The notes under the pieces: generated by a model | Databases searched by the model: none | What the model saw: only the letters and a program-made list of their open reading frames with translations | What the model was told of the DNA's origin: nothing | Program-made: the position numbers and the translations under genes | Shown: piece by piece, positions 1-8,192 of the stretch | Layout of the letters: each line of letters begins with the position of its first letter | How positions within the stretch are numbered: the stretch's first letter is position 1 | Assembly: GCF_020889685.1 (NCBI RefSeq) | Contig: NZ_JACMYO010000065.1 | Location: 1-41,332, forward strand | Length of the DNA: 41,332 nt | Reading direction: 5' to 3' | Origin: Bradyrhizobium oropedii | GTDB taxonomy: Bacteria; Pseudomonadota; Alphaproteobacteria; Rhizobiales; Xanthobacteraceae

Positions 1-102
1 GCTGAGGCCCCGACCGTCGGTCAGGCGGCTGCATCGCCGGCGGCGCCCCCGCCCGCGATCCTGCCGACCCAGGAGATGCCGAAGGTGCAGGGGTTGGAAT
101 AG
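1..102 (+). CDS. C-terminal end of an unknown protein (partial)
   Basis: An open frame runs in from the left edge and ends at a TAG at 100-102. The visible 33 residues are Ala/Pro rich and finish with LPTQEMPKVQGLE. Such a tail is typical of a low-complexity C-terminus of an exported or envelope protein, but no domain is visible and I do not recognise the family. The frame is followed within 20 bp by a strong terminator hairpin, which supports a real gene end. Confidence 0.5.
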   Translation, partial: AEAPTVGQAAASPAAPPPAILPTQEMPKVQGLE

Positions 103-118
103 CGCCAACCGGCAACAA

Positions 119-146
119 AAAACGCCCCGGTTTCCCGGGGCGTTTT
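119..146. terminator. Bidirectional intrinsic terminator
   Basis: The 8-bp stem CGCCCCGG/CCGGGGCG (123-130 with 135-142) has a TTTC loop. It is flanked by A residues on the left and TTTT on the right, so the hairpin extends to 12 bp. It lies between the partial left-edge gene and hsp20, which converge on it, and it can serve both strands. Confidence 0.85.
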
Positions 147-184
147 CGCGTCCAGCCAATATCTGCTGACGCGGGAGGTGTTGC

Positions 185-658
185 TTAGGCCGCGACCTTC
201 GCCGAGCCGTCAACGACCTGCGGAGCCTTCTCGCTGCCGCCGATCGGAATGCTGCGGGGCTTCTTGGCCTCGGGAATCTCGCGGACGAGATCGACGTGGA
301 GCAGGCCGTTCTCGAGCGAAGCGTTCTTCACTTGCACGAAGTCGGCAAGCTGGAAGACGCGCTCGAAGGCGCGGGAGGCGATGCCGCGATAGAGCACTTC
401 GGAGCTGTTGCCGGAATTCTCGTTGGCGGTTTTCTCGCCCTTGATCGTCAGCGTGTTCTCCTTCGCGACGATCGAAAGCTCGGCCTGCGAGAAGCCGGAG
501 ACCGCAACGCTGATCCGGTAAGCATTCTCGCCGGTGCGCTCGATGTTGTAGGGGGGATAGCCGGGGCTGCCGTCCGAGGTCACCTGGTCGAGCAGGTTGA
601 AGAGGCGGTCGAAGCCGACGGTGGAACGATAGAACGGAGTCAGGTCGTAGCTACGCAT
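185..658 (-). CDS. Small heat-shock protein, Hsp20/alpha-crystallin family (class A)
   Basis: A 157-residue ATP-independent chaperone that holds unfolding proteins in the cytoplasm for refolding by DnaK/ClpB. The N-terminus MRSYDLTPFYRSTVGFDRLF is the class A bacterial signature. An alpha-crystallin domain follows (roughly residues 35-130), with the FxRxFxL-like segment RAFERVFQLAD and the A-x-x-x-n-G-l-L motif (ASLENGLLHVDL). The C-terminal IPI is the I-x-I anchor used in oligomer assembly. I chose the ATG at 658 because GGAGGA lies 7 nt upstream. The upstream ATG at 673 overlaps that ribosome-binding site and sits in the loop of a thermometer hairpin. Expression is probably controlled by the ROSE-type element just upstream. 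Confidence 0.93.
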   Translation of the reverse strand: MRSYDLTPFYRSTVGFDRLFNLLDQVTSDGSPGYPPYNIERTGENAYRISVAVSGFSQAELSIVAKENTLTIKGEKTANENSGNSSEVLYRGIASRAFERVFQLADFVQVKNASLENGLLHVDLVREIPEAKKPRSIPIGGSEKAPQVVDGSAKVAA

Positions 659-663
659 AGGGT

Positions 664-715
664 AGTCCTCCATTGAGCGACTGTTTCAGTTACCCGCCCG
701 CCAATCGGGCCGGGC
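664..715 (-). promoter_or_regulatory. ROSE-type RNA thermometer in the hsp20 leader
   Basis: In the mRNA sense a hairpin spans 682-664. AG-UCGCUC pairs with GAGGA-CU around an AAUG loop, with one bulged G. The anti-SD segment UCGCU facing AGGA fits the UYGCU consensus of ROSE elements, in which the G opposite the SD is bulged or forms a weak G-G pair. A very stable GC hairpin (715-692, GCCCG/CGGGC plus flanking pairs, loop ATTGG) lies directly 5' of it, as in multi-hairpin ROSE leaders. ROSE elements mask the SD at normal temperature and melt on heat shock; they were first described for small heat-shock genes of Bradyrhizobium. The hairpins are read directly from the sequence; function is inferred from the family. 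Confidence 0.75.
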
Positions 716-879
716 TTAGATGTGTGCAGCCTGATGTTCCGGTTCCGAAACACTGGTAGCGGCCTGCACTAGGGTGATATGGGAGAGGTCACGTCGCGTT
801 CAAGAGGCGGAAACCGCGTCGCTTTTTTGGCGCTGGCGCCCTTGATCTCCACCCTGTCCCTTCACGCCCGGTCTCCCGC

Positions 880-1827
880 ATGACGCTCGTCTCGATCCCT
901 GCCAACCCGGTTCCGGACGACGTTGTCAGTGGCACCATCAAGACATCAGACGGAGCCGAATTGCGCTTCGCGCGCTGGGCGCCGCCGCCCGGACGCAAGG
1001 GCACGGTCTGCGTGTTCGGCGGACGCGGCGAGATGATCGAAAAATATTTCGAGACCGTGCGCGACCTGCGTGACCGCGGTTTTGCGGTGGCGATGATCGA
1101 CTGGCGCGGGCAGGGCCACTCGTCGCGGCGGCTGCGCGATCCGCGCAAGGGCTATGTGCGCGACTTCGCCGACTACGAGGTCGACGTCGAGGCCTTCGTG
1201 CAGCAGGTGGTGCTGCCGGATTGCCCGCCGCCCTATTTCGCACTGGCGCATTCGATGGGCGGCGCGGTGATGCTGCGGGTTGCGCATGCCGGCAAGCGCT
1301 GGTTCGACCGCATGGTGCTGTCGGCGCCGATGATCGACCTGCCGCGCGGCCGCGTCTCGTTCTTTCCGAGCGCACTGCTCAGGATCATGCGCTTGACCGG
1401 GCAGGGCGGCAATTATGTGCCGGGCGGCAGCAGCGAACTGGTCGGGCTCGCGCCCTTCATCGGCAATCCCGTGACCGGCGATCCGGTGCGCCACGCCCGC
1501 AACGCGGCGATCCTGGAAGAAGACCCGACGCTCGGGATCGCGGCGCCGACGATCGCCTGGGCCGACACCGCGTTCACCGCGATGCGCACGTTCCGCGGCA
1601 TGTCGTATCCGTCAGAGATCCGCCAGCCGATCCTGATGCTGGCGGCGAGCAATGACGAGGTGGTGTCGACGGCCGCGATCGAGGAGTTCGCCTATCATTT
1701 GCGCGCCGGCTCGCATCTCGTGATCGCCGGATCCAAGCACGAGATTCTGCAGGAGCAGGATCGCTATCGCGGGCAATTCTGGGCGGCATTCGATGCCTTC
1801 GTGCCGGGCACGCCGCTGTTCAAATGA
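880..1827 (+). CDS. Alpha/beta hydrolase, lysophospholipase/monoacylglycerol lipase type
   Basis: A 315-residue cytoplasmic hydrolase of the Hydrolase_4 (serine aminopeptidase S33) fold, probably acting on lysophospholipids or monoacylglycerols. The nucleophile elbow is AHSMGG with Ser125. The likely acid is Asp259 (AASNDEVV) and the likely catalytic His is 287 (GSKHEIL). The segment WRGQGHS near residue 75 is typical of PldB-like enzymes. There is no signal peptide. It stands alone, and a short dispersed repeat follows its stop codon. Substrate is not determined by the sequence. Confidence 0.85.
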   Translation: MTLVSIPANPVPDDVVSGTIKTSDGAELRFARWAPPPGRKGTVCVFGGRGEMIEKYFETVRDLRDRGFAVAMIDWRGQGHSSRRLRDPRKGYVRDFADYEVDVEAFVQQVVLPDCPPPYFALAHSMGGAVMLRVAHAGKRWFDRMVLSAPMIDLPRGRVSFFPSALLRIMRLTGQGGNYVPGGSSELVGLAPFIGNPVTGDPVRHARNAAILEEDPTLGIAAPTIAWADTAFTAMRTFRGMSYPSEIRQPILMLAASNDEVVSTAAIEEFAYHLRAGSHLVIAGSKHEILQEQDRYRGQFWAAFDAFVPGTPLFK

Positions 1828-1841
1828 TCAGCATTTGATCC

Positions 1842-1890
1842 TGACGCGTTTACTTCACGCGAGCCGGTGTCCACTTCGCTTGGTGCGAAG
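1842..1890. repeat. Short dispersed intergenic repeat, copy 1 (degenerate)
   Basis: The segment reads TGACGCGTTT-A-CTTCACGCGA-GCCGGTG-TCCACTTCGCTT. It is an imperfect copy, in opposite orientation, of the element at 5320-5369. Elements of this wording recur between genes in Bradyrhizobium genomes (from memory, not searched here). Confidence 0.6.
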
Positions 1891-1914
1891 CCCACTCCCT
1901 GAAAGCATTCGGAC

Positions 1915-2574
1915 TCAGCCGTTGAGCAGCGCGACGATCCGGTCCGGAAAGCGCTCTTCCACGAACAGGGTCCTGACTTCGGCGACGCTAAGATAGCGGT
2001 CCTTGCCTTCGCCCTTGCCCATGATGTCGAGCAGCACCGGCCACTCGCCGAGCATCAAGAGCGGATAGTAGCAGTGCAGGATGCCGTAGGACGGCGGATG
2101 CTCGTCCTTGGCGCGCTGGAAGTTTGCCGCCATGAAGATCTTGATCTCGGCGGCCGACAGCCCGCGTTCGATGCTGCCGTCGGGAGCCTTGTAGTCCGAG
2201 CCGAAGGTGGCGAGCCGCGCGATCTCGTCCTCATGCACCACGGCATGCTGGTCGAGGATGCGCGAGCCGGCGCCGTGCTTGTCGAGCGGGCCGTTGCGCA
2301 ACTCGTCGAGGATCGCGCCCTGCAACAGGCTGCGGATCTGGCTGAAGGGGCCGATGCCGTTGGCCATCTGCGCGACCATGAAGATCTTCGCGCCGGCGTT
2401 GAGCGCCGCAAGGCCGGTCTTGCCGGTGGCGCGGTCGATGGTTTCGGTCAGCTTCGGCAGTGGTACGACATGGCCGCCGACATAGCTGCCAGCGACCAGC
2501 GCGCGCAGGAATGGGCAGGGATTGTCAGGGGAAACCTGCGGGGCGGGCGCCTCGCTTGCAGCCGTATCGGACAT
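1915..2574 (-). CDS. Unknown protein with CPFLRALV N-terminal motif
   Basis: A protein of 219 residues that I cannot assign to a function. Near the N-terminus it has NPCPFLRALVAGSYV, which resembles the Cys-Pro segment of family 2 heme-thiolate peroxidases (chloroperoxidase-like). It also has HEDE near residue 117 and a C-terminal segment KDRYLSVAEVRTLF that could be EF-hand-like. These are weak similarities and the catalytic motifs are not complete. It has no signal peptide or membrane segment. I prefer the ATG at 2574 (AGGA about 9 nt upstream) to the TTG one codon earlier. It lies 60 bp downstream of the cyclase gene on the same strand and may be co-transcribed with it. Confidence 0.75.
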   Translation of the reverse strand: MSDTAASEAPAPQVSPDNPCPFLRALVAGSYVGGHVVPLPKLTETIDRATGKTGLAALNAGAKIFMVAQMANGIGPFSQIRSLLQGAILDELRNGPLDKHGAGSRILDQHAVVHEDEIARLATFGSDYKAPDGSIERGLSAAEIKIFMAANFQRAKDEHPPSYGILHCYYPLLMLGEWPVLLDIMGKGEGKDRYLSVAEVRTLFVEERFPDRIVALLNG

Positions 2575-2634
2575 CAAACCACATCCTGAAAAGCGTCAGC
2601 CTAAAAAGCATCCGTTACCGGTGGATGAATTCGC

Positions 2635-4434
2635 TCAGGAATCAACGGCGAATTTCGATGTGGATGCAACCAGAGCGAGTTTGCCGAAGGGGAGGCCGGC
2701 TTTCAAGAGGCCGTCGCGATAATGCGCAATGTCCGCCGGGTTCTTCCAGTGGAAATTGCGCAAATGACGCTCCACCGTCAGGTCGGGGTGGTCAGCGAGC
2801 AGTGCTTCGGCCGCCTGCGCGGCCTCGTCGGCGCGGCCAAGCTGGGCGAGCGCCGCGGTGCGCACTGCAAGGCACTGCAGATGGTTCGGGTTGAGATACA
2901 GCCCTTCGCGCGACCACGACAGCGACGCGTCGTATTGCCCGAGCAGGTAATGGCTGAACGCGTTCAGCGCGGCCCATTGGTAGCGCGGGTCGCTGTTGCC
3001 GCGCTGGACCGCCGTCGAGAACAGCTCGACTGCCTTGCGGTGGTCGCCGATCACCATGTGGCAGATTCCGAGTACGCCGCGCGCGCCCATGTCGTAGGGA
3101 TTGAGTTCGATCGCCCGCTTGATGGCGTCCATCGCGGCTTCGTAGTGGCCCTGCATCGCATGCAGATAGGCCAGCAGCGAAAACGCGAACGACGAGCGCG
3201 GGTCGAGCCGGACGCTGCTCTCGGCCAGGCTGACCGACGAGGCCCACAATTCGCGCGTGCTCGGAATCCAGCCGAACTGGATGCTCTGGATCTGGATCAG
3301 CGCGAGATAGGCGCGCGCGATTGACAGCGCGGGGTCGAGCTCGATCGCCTCCTTGAACAGCGCGATCGCGGTTTCGCAATCGTCCTTGGTCTGGTGGTAG
3401 TAGTGCGACAGGCCCTTCAGGAAGCGATCCCACGCGGTCAGTTCGGCGTTCGGCGAGCGCGCCGGCGCCGAGGCCTCGGCGCGGTAGATCTCCTGCGCGA
3501 CGGCGGCGGAGAGGTTGGCGGTGATCTCGTCCTGCATCGCGAACAGGTCGCCCATGTCGCGGTCGTAGCGGCCGGTCCACAGCTGCTCGCCCTTCTCGGG
3601 CGCGATCAGTTCGGCGGAGACGCGGATCTTGTTGCCGGCGCGGCGCACCGAGCCCTGGATCAGATAGGTCGCGTCGATCTCGCGCGCGATCAGGCGGGTC
3701 GAGACGTTCTTGCCCTTGTAGGCGAACGTCGAATTGCGGCTCAGCACGCGGTAGAACGATTGCAGCGACAGCGCGTGGATCAGATCCTCGGTCAGGCCGT
3801 CGGAGAAATATTCGTCGGCGCCGCCGCTCAGATTGTCGAACGGCAGCACGCCGACGATCGCGGTCCGGTATTGCCCCGGCAGATGCGGACCGTCGTCCGG
3901 AGCCTGTTCCTTTGTATCGGATCCGGCCGGTGCCCAGGTCCAGACATTGACCGGCTCGGCGATGTTCTTGAAGCGGTGCGGCCCGGCATCGATGAGGGTG
4001 ACGGCAAGCCGCCGCCCCGCTTCGGTGCGGGCCTTGTCCGACACGGCGATGCCGCCGGGCGTTGCGACCGTCTCGAGACGGACGGCGATGTTGACGTCGT
4101 CGCCGAACACCTCGTCCTCGTCGGCCATGACGTCGCCCATGTGGACGCCCATCCGGAAGTGCATGGCGCGGTCGGCCGGCAGATGTTCGTTACGCTCGGC
4201 CATCAGCGTCTGCATGGCGACGGCGGCTTCGATCGCGCCGATGATGCTCGGAAATTCCAGCAGGAAGCCGTCGCCGGTGTTTTTGACGATTCGGCCGCCA
4301 TGGTTGAGGATGATGGGGTAGATCGCGCTGCGATGCGCCTTGAACGAGGCATGCGTCCCCGCCTCGTCGACCCCCATCATGCGGGAATAGCCGGCGATGT
4401 CAGCGCAAAGAATGGCAGCGAGCCGTCTTTCCAT
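2635..4434 (-). CDS. Class III adenylate/guanylate cyclase with TolB-like and TPR domains
   Basis: A 599-residue protein. Residues 1-165 form a class III cyclase homology domain: metal Asp12 (CADIAGYS) and Asp55 (TGDGFL), Lys51, and the Asn115/Arg119 pair in GDDVNIAVRLE. The residue at the usual substrate-specifying Asp position is Glu108 by my alignment. Residues about 190-320 (VGVLPFDNLSGG...DGLTEDLI) are the TolB/FlgO-like domain common in this rhizobial family. The C-terminal half is TPR-like helical repeats (for example AIELDPALSIARAYLAL). It probably makes cAMP in response to a partner bound by the repeats, but the signal is unknown. A paralogue lies at 31112-32839. Confidence 0.9.
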   Translation of the reverse strand: MERRLAAILCADIAGYSRMMGVDEAGTHASFKAHRSAIYPIILNHGGRIVKNTGDGFLLEFPSIIGAIEAAVAMQTLMAERNEHLPADRAMHFRMGVHMGDVMADEDEVFGDDVNIAVRLETVATPGGIAVSDKARTEAGRRLAVTLIDAGPHRFKNIAEPVNVWTWAPAGSDTKEQAPDDGPHLPGQYRTAIVGVLPFDNLSGGADEYFSDGLTEDLIHALSLQSFYRVLSRNSTFAYKGKNVSTRLIAREIDATYLIQGSVRRAGNKIRVSAELIAPEKGEQLWTGRYDRDMGDLFAMQDEITANLSAAVAQEIYRAEASAPARSPNAELTAWDRFLKGLSHYYHQTKDDCETAIALFKEAIELDPALSIARAYLALIQIQSIQFGWIPSTRELWASSVSLAESSVRLDPRSSFAFSLLAYLHAMQGHYEAAMDAIKRAIELNPYDMGARGVLGICHMVIGDHRKAVELFSTAVQRGNSDPRYQWAALNAFSHYLLGQYDASLSWSREGLYLNPNHLQCLAVRTAALAQLGRADEAAQAAEALLADHPDLTVERHLRNFHWKNPADIAHYRDGLLKAGLPFGKLALVASTSKFAVDS

Positions 4435-4673
4435 GTCTCCTGTGCCCTGGAATGGCCACTCAGCCGTTGTGACCGAATCCGATACTTACAAGACAGGCCG
4501 GGTTCGGCGGAAGCCCGGTTTGCAGGCACCTATAATGCATTGTAGCAGGAATTGGCATGCGACCAACGGATCGTACACTCGTTTCTCTACCGAATTCGTG
4601 TGTCGCCGGGATGGCGCGGGTCTGGCTGATCGTCCTTTCGGGGCGATTACTTACATAGGTTAATCTGGCTGAC

Positions 4674-5309
4674 ATGCTGGGAATTCACGAACTTTGGCTC
4701 TTCGTCCTGTCCGGCCTGCTGCTCAACATCACGCCGGGGCCGGATACCGCTTATATCATTGGGCGCACGATTCAGCTCGGATGGCGCGGCGGAGCGGCTG
4801 CGGCGATCGGTATCAGCTGCGGCTGCCTGGTCCATGTGCTGGGCGCGGCGATCGGGCTGTCGGCGCTGCTGATGGCCTCGTCGACCGCCTTTCTGGCCGT
4901 CAAGCTGATCGGCGCGGCCTATCTGGTGCTGACCGGACTGCAGATGTTGTTGTCGCGCGCCAAGCCGATCGCCGAGATCGCGGGGCAAGGCGACGAGACC
5001 TCGATCTCGCGTGTGTTCTGGCAGGGGGCGCTGACCAACATCCTCAATCCCAAGGTGGCGCTGTTCTTCCTGGCCTTCCTGCCGCAATTCGTGGCGGCGG
5101 ACTCAGCCCACAAGACGCTCGCCTTCCTGGTGCTCGGGCTGATCTTCATCACCGGCGGCACGCTGTGGTGCTTTGGTCTCGCGGCCTTTGCGGCGCGGGC
5201 CGCCGGACGCATCCGGCAATCGGCCGGCGTGATCGCCTGGATCAACCGCTCGCTCGGCGCGCTCTTCATCTATCTCGGCATTCGCGTCGCCATGCTGGAG
5301 GCGCGCTAG
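4674..5309 (+). CDS. LysE/RhtB-family amino acid exporter
   Basis: A 211-residue inner-membrane protein with about six hydrophobic segments. The family signature NITPGPDTAYIIGR lies at residues 18-31, and the conserved loop GALTNILNPKVALFFLAFLPQF lies near the middle. LysE/RhtB proteins export amino acids or their analogues by proton antiport. It diverges from the cyclase across a 239-bp gap. Substrate cannot be read from the sequence. Confidence 0.9.
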   Translation: MLGIHELWLFVLSGLLLNITPGPDTAYIIGRTIQLGWRGGAAAAIGISCGCLVHVLGAAIGLSALLMASSTAFLAVKLIGAAYLVLTGLQMLLSRAKPIAEIAGQGDETSISRVFWQGALTNILNPKVALFFLAFLPQFVAADSAHKTLAFLVLGLIFITGGTLWCFGLAAFAARAAGRIRQSAGVIAWINRSLGALFIYLGIRVAMLEAR

Positions 5310-5319
5310 CCGTCGCCGA

Positions 5320-5369
5320 AGCGTTTTCGAGCGAAGTGGCTTACCGGTTCGCGCGAAGAAAACGCGTCA
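5320..5369. repeat. Short dispersed intergenic repeat, copy 2
   Basis: The element begins AGCGTTTTCGAGCGAAGTGG and ends GAAGAAAACGCGTCA. It is internally palindromic (GCGTTTTC near the start, GAAAACGC near the end) and is the inverted counterpart of the degenerate copy at 1842-1890. It sits between the convergent LysE and TSUP genes and may fold as a hairpin at both transcript ends. Confidence 0.7.
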
Positions 5370-5378
5370 AACAACAAT

Positions 5379-6131
5379 CTACCCGTGGATCTTGAGCAGC
5401 GCGCTGCCGGCGAGATAGATGCCGAGCAGGATCATCGAGATCAGGAACCAGCGGCGGAAGACGTCGGGCTGCATCCGTGTGCGGACGGCCTGGCCGATGA
5501 ACATGCCGGTGAACGACGCCACCATCGCGACCGCACCCGGTAGCGCGGTGGCCGCCGTCAGCAGGCCCGATGCCGTGAGGTTGAAGGCGAGCGCCACGGT
5601 CGCCGTCGTGAAGAAGACGCCGAGCGCCTGCACCAGCTCGTCCTTCTCCATGCCGATCGCCTGCATGAACGGCATCGAGGGGATGACCTGAACGCCGGTT
5701 GCCGCCGAGATCAACCCGGTGATGACGCCGACGATGCCGCCGACCCATTTCTCGTCGCGCCGCCTGACCTTGAAGTTGAACCTGCTCAGGCCGACGATCG
5801 CGTAGATTACCAGCAGCGCGCCGAGCACGACGGTGCCGTAGGCCGCATAAGGCCCGGTCAACAGCCCGGCATTGATCCAGATACCGACGACGGTGCCGAG
5901 CATCAGCGGCCACAGCCGCTTGATGATGTCGCGCAGATAGGGGCCGACGAAGGTCTGCCAGATATTGGTGACGACCGCCGGCACGATCACGATCGCAATC
6001 GCCTGGCCTGGACCCATCGTGGTTGCCAGCAGCCCCATCGCGACGGTCGGCAGACCGAGACCGAGAGTGCCCTTGACGAAGCCGGCGAGCAGGAAGGCGA
6101 AAGCGATGAAGATCAGGAGATGGTCGACCAT
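5379..6131 (-). CDS. TSUP-family (TauE/SafE) permease
   Basis: A 250-residue integral membrane protein with about eight hydrophobic helices. It carries the repeated TSUP pattern: GFVKGTLGLGLP near the N-terminus and GVITGLISAATGV in the second half. The family moves sulfite, sulfoacetate and related small organic or sulfur anions. I place the start at ATG 6131, directly before the first helix; a GTG at 6164 would add 11 polar residues. It diverges from a LysR-type gene starting 92 bp away, which is probably its regulator. Confidence 0.88.
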   Translation of the reverse strand: MVDHLLIFIAFAFLLAGFVKGTLGLGLPTVAMGLLATTMGPGQAIAIVIVPAVVTNIWQTFVGPYLRDIIKRLWPLMLGTVVGIWINAGLLTGPYAAYGTVVLGALLVIYAIVGLSRFNFKVRRRDEKWVGGIVGVITGLISAATGVQVIPSMPFMQAIGMEKDELVQALGVFFTTATVALAFNLTASGLLTAATALPGAVAMVASFTGMFIGQAVRTRMQPDVFRRWFLISMILLGIYLAGSALLKIHG

Positions 6132-6223
6132 GGCTGCACGTTGACCGATCGATGCGATCGGCACAATCTGGAGGTTACGGAGATAGCCTTCGGACAGCCC
6201 GAAGGGCGGGGGTGGGTAACGTC

Positions 6224-7117
6224 ATGCGGTTCGACCTGATCGACTTGCAATTGTTCATCGCGGTGGCGGATGCGCGCAGCATTACCCAGGGCGCGGTGCG
6301 CGCCAACCTTGCGCTAGCCTCGGCCAGCGAGCGAATCAAGGGCCTCGAGGAAGCGCTCGGCGTCGCGCTGCTCAAGCGCGGCCGGCGCGGCGTCGAACTG
6401 ACCGCAGCGGGCGAGAGCCTGCTCGGCCATGCCCGAATCGTGCTCCACAATGTCGAGGCCCTGCAGAGTGATCTCGCCGCCTATGCCAGCGGTGTCCGCG
6501 CCAACGTGCTGCTGCTCGCCAACACCTCGGGCCTGTCGGAGCATCTGCCGCGGGCGCTGGCGGCATTCCTGCACGAGCATCCCGATATCAGCGTCGACGT
6601 CGAGGAGCGCGAGAGCACCGATATCGCGACCGCGATCGCCAGCGGGGCTGCCGACCTCGGTTTCGCCGCCGAACACGCGCTGCCCGACAGCGTCGAGCGC
6701 TTCCTGTTCAGCGAAGACCGGCTGATGCTGGTGGCGCCGCGGCGCAGCGATCTCGGCGGCCGCCGCCAGATCGATTTTCAGGAAGTGGTCGGCCGCGATT
6801 TCGTCGGCCTCACGGCAACGTCCGCGCTGCAGGTGCATATTTCCAGGCACGCGGCGAAGCTCGGTGCGCGGCTGCGCTTCCGTGCCCGCCTGCGCGGCTT
6901 CGACGCCATCTGCCAGATGGTCGCCGCCGATGTCGGCATCGCTGTGGTTCCGGAAACCGCGGCGCGGCGGTGCGCTGCGGCGATGCCGATCACAACAATC
7001 CGGATCCGCGATGCCTGGGCCAACCGCCGGTTGACGATCTGCGCCCGCAGCTTCAAGGCGCTGCCGCGGGCGGCCAAGCAACTCGTGGAATATCTGCGGG
7101 CCGAAGCGCAGCGCTGA
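6224..7117 (+). CDS. LysR-type transcriptional regulator
   Basis: A 297-residue LTTR. The N-terminal winged HTH (residues 4-63: DLIDLQLFIAVADARSITQG...KRGRRGVELTAAGE) is followed by a periplasmic-binding-like effector domain (about 90-295). I place the start at the ATG at 6224, because the in-frame extension upstream lacks family similarity. It is divergent from the TSUP permease, the classic layout for an LTTR and its target, so it likely controls that exporter in response to a small organic acid. It converges with the Bug-type gene, whose end is 8 bp away. Confidence 0.9.
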   Translation: MRFDLIDLQLFIAVADARSITQGAVRANLALASASERIKGLEEALGVALLKRGRRGVELTAAGESLLGHARIVLHNVEALQSDLAAYASGVRANVLLLANTSGLSEHLPRALAAFLHEHPDISVDVEERESTDIATAIASGAADLGFAAEHALPDSVERFLFSEDRLMLVAPRRSDLGGRRQIDFQEVVGRDFVGLTATSALQVHISRHAAKLGARLRFRARLRGFDAICQMVAADVGIAVVPETAARRCAAAMPITTIRIRDAWANRRLTICARSFKALPRAAKQLVEYLRAEAQR

Positions 7118-7124
7118 CGGCATC

Positions 7125-8093
7125 CTACTTCGCCGTCACCACGCCGGCGTCCTGGATCACCTTGGCCCATTTCCTGATGTCGGCGGCGACGAAGTCGCGA
7201 AAATGCTCCGGGCTGTCGCCGACGAGTGTCAGGCCTTGCTCGGCGAGTTTTGCCTTCACCGCCGGATCAGCCATCGCATCGGTGGCGAGCTTGTTCAGTC
7301 TTGCGACGATCGCCGGCGGCGTACCCGCGGGCGCGACCATGCCGTACCAGTTCTCGATGATCAGGTCGGGCATGCCGGCTTCCGCCGTGGTCGGCACATC
7401 AGGCGCGGTCGGGGCGCGCTCGCGCCCACCGAGCGCAATCGGCCGCAGCGAGCCTGCCTTGATCTGCGGCAGGATCACCGGCAGGTCCAGAAAAGTCATC
7501 TGCACCTGCTGACCCAGCAGATCGTTCACCGCAGGGGCCGCGCCGCGATAGGGCACGTGCACGATGTCGATCCTGGCCGTCAGCTTGAACAATTCGCAGG
7601 CCAGATGCGGCAGGCTGCCCGGGCCAGAGGAGGCGAAGTTGAGCTTGCCCGGCTGTGCCTTGGCGAGCGCAACGAGCTCGCTCATGTTGTTCGCCGGCAC
7701 GTCGGTGGCGACCACCAGCATCTCCGGCACGGTGGCGACCAGCGTCACCGGCGCGAGATCCTTCAGCGTGTCGTAGGCGACCTTTTCCATGCTCGGGCTG
7801 ATTGCGAGCGCCCCGGCGCTGGCAATCGCGACCGTGTAGCCGTCGGGCGCAGCCTTCGCGACCGCATCGGTGCCGAGCACACCGCCCTGGCCGGCGCGGT
7901 TGTCGACGATGATCGGCTGCTTCACCAGCTCCGACATCTTCTGCCCGATCACCCGCGCGATGATGTCGTTCGGCCCGCCGGGCGGGAACGGCACGATCAG
8001 CCGGATCGGCTTGGTCGGGAACTCCTGGGCCGAGGCCGTGATGGGTGCGACAAGCAGGAGAAAGACTGCCAGCAGCCTGCTGCAAATCGTCAT
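7125..8093 (-). CDS. Bug/TctC-family periplasmic solute-binding protein
   Basis: A 322-residue secreted binding protein of the tripartite tricarboxylate transporter class. The signal peptide MTICSRLLAVFLLLVAPITASA is followed by the family hallmarks FPTKPIRLIVPFPPGGPND and VDNRAGQGGVLGTDAVAKAAPDG. I chose the ATG at 8093 because it begins the signal peptide and has GGGATGG upstream. No TctA/TctB membrane genes are nearby, so it is an orphan, as is common for Bug proteins. The ligand is unknown but usually a carboxylate or aromatic acid. Confidence 0.92.
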   Translation of the reverse strand: MTICSRLLAVFLLLVAPITASAQEFPTKPIRLIVPFPPGGPNDIIARVIGQKMSELVKQPIIVDNRAGQGGVLGTDAVAKAAPDGYTVAIASAGALAISPSMEKVAYDTLKDLAPVTLVATVPEMLVVATDVPANNMSELVALAKAQPGKLNFASSGPGSLPHLACELFKLTARIDIVHVPYRGAAPAVNDLLGQQVQMTFLDLPVILPQIKAGSLRPIALGGRERAPTAPDVPTTAEAGMPDLIIENWYGMVAPAGTPPAIVARLNKLATDAMADPAVKAKLAEQGLTLVGDSPEHFRDFVAADIRKWAKVIQDAGVVTAK

Positions 8094-8192
8094 GTGCGCC
8101 CATCCCTGACTTTTCTCGTTGCCGTCAGGATGGGCGCAGTTCAATTGCGCGGCAACTCACGAATCACGCCGAGACAAATCAGGCCAGGAAAA

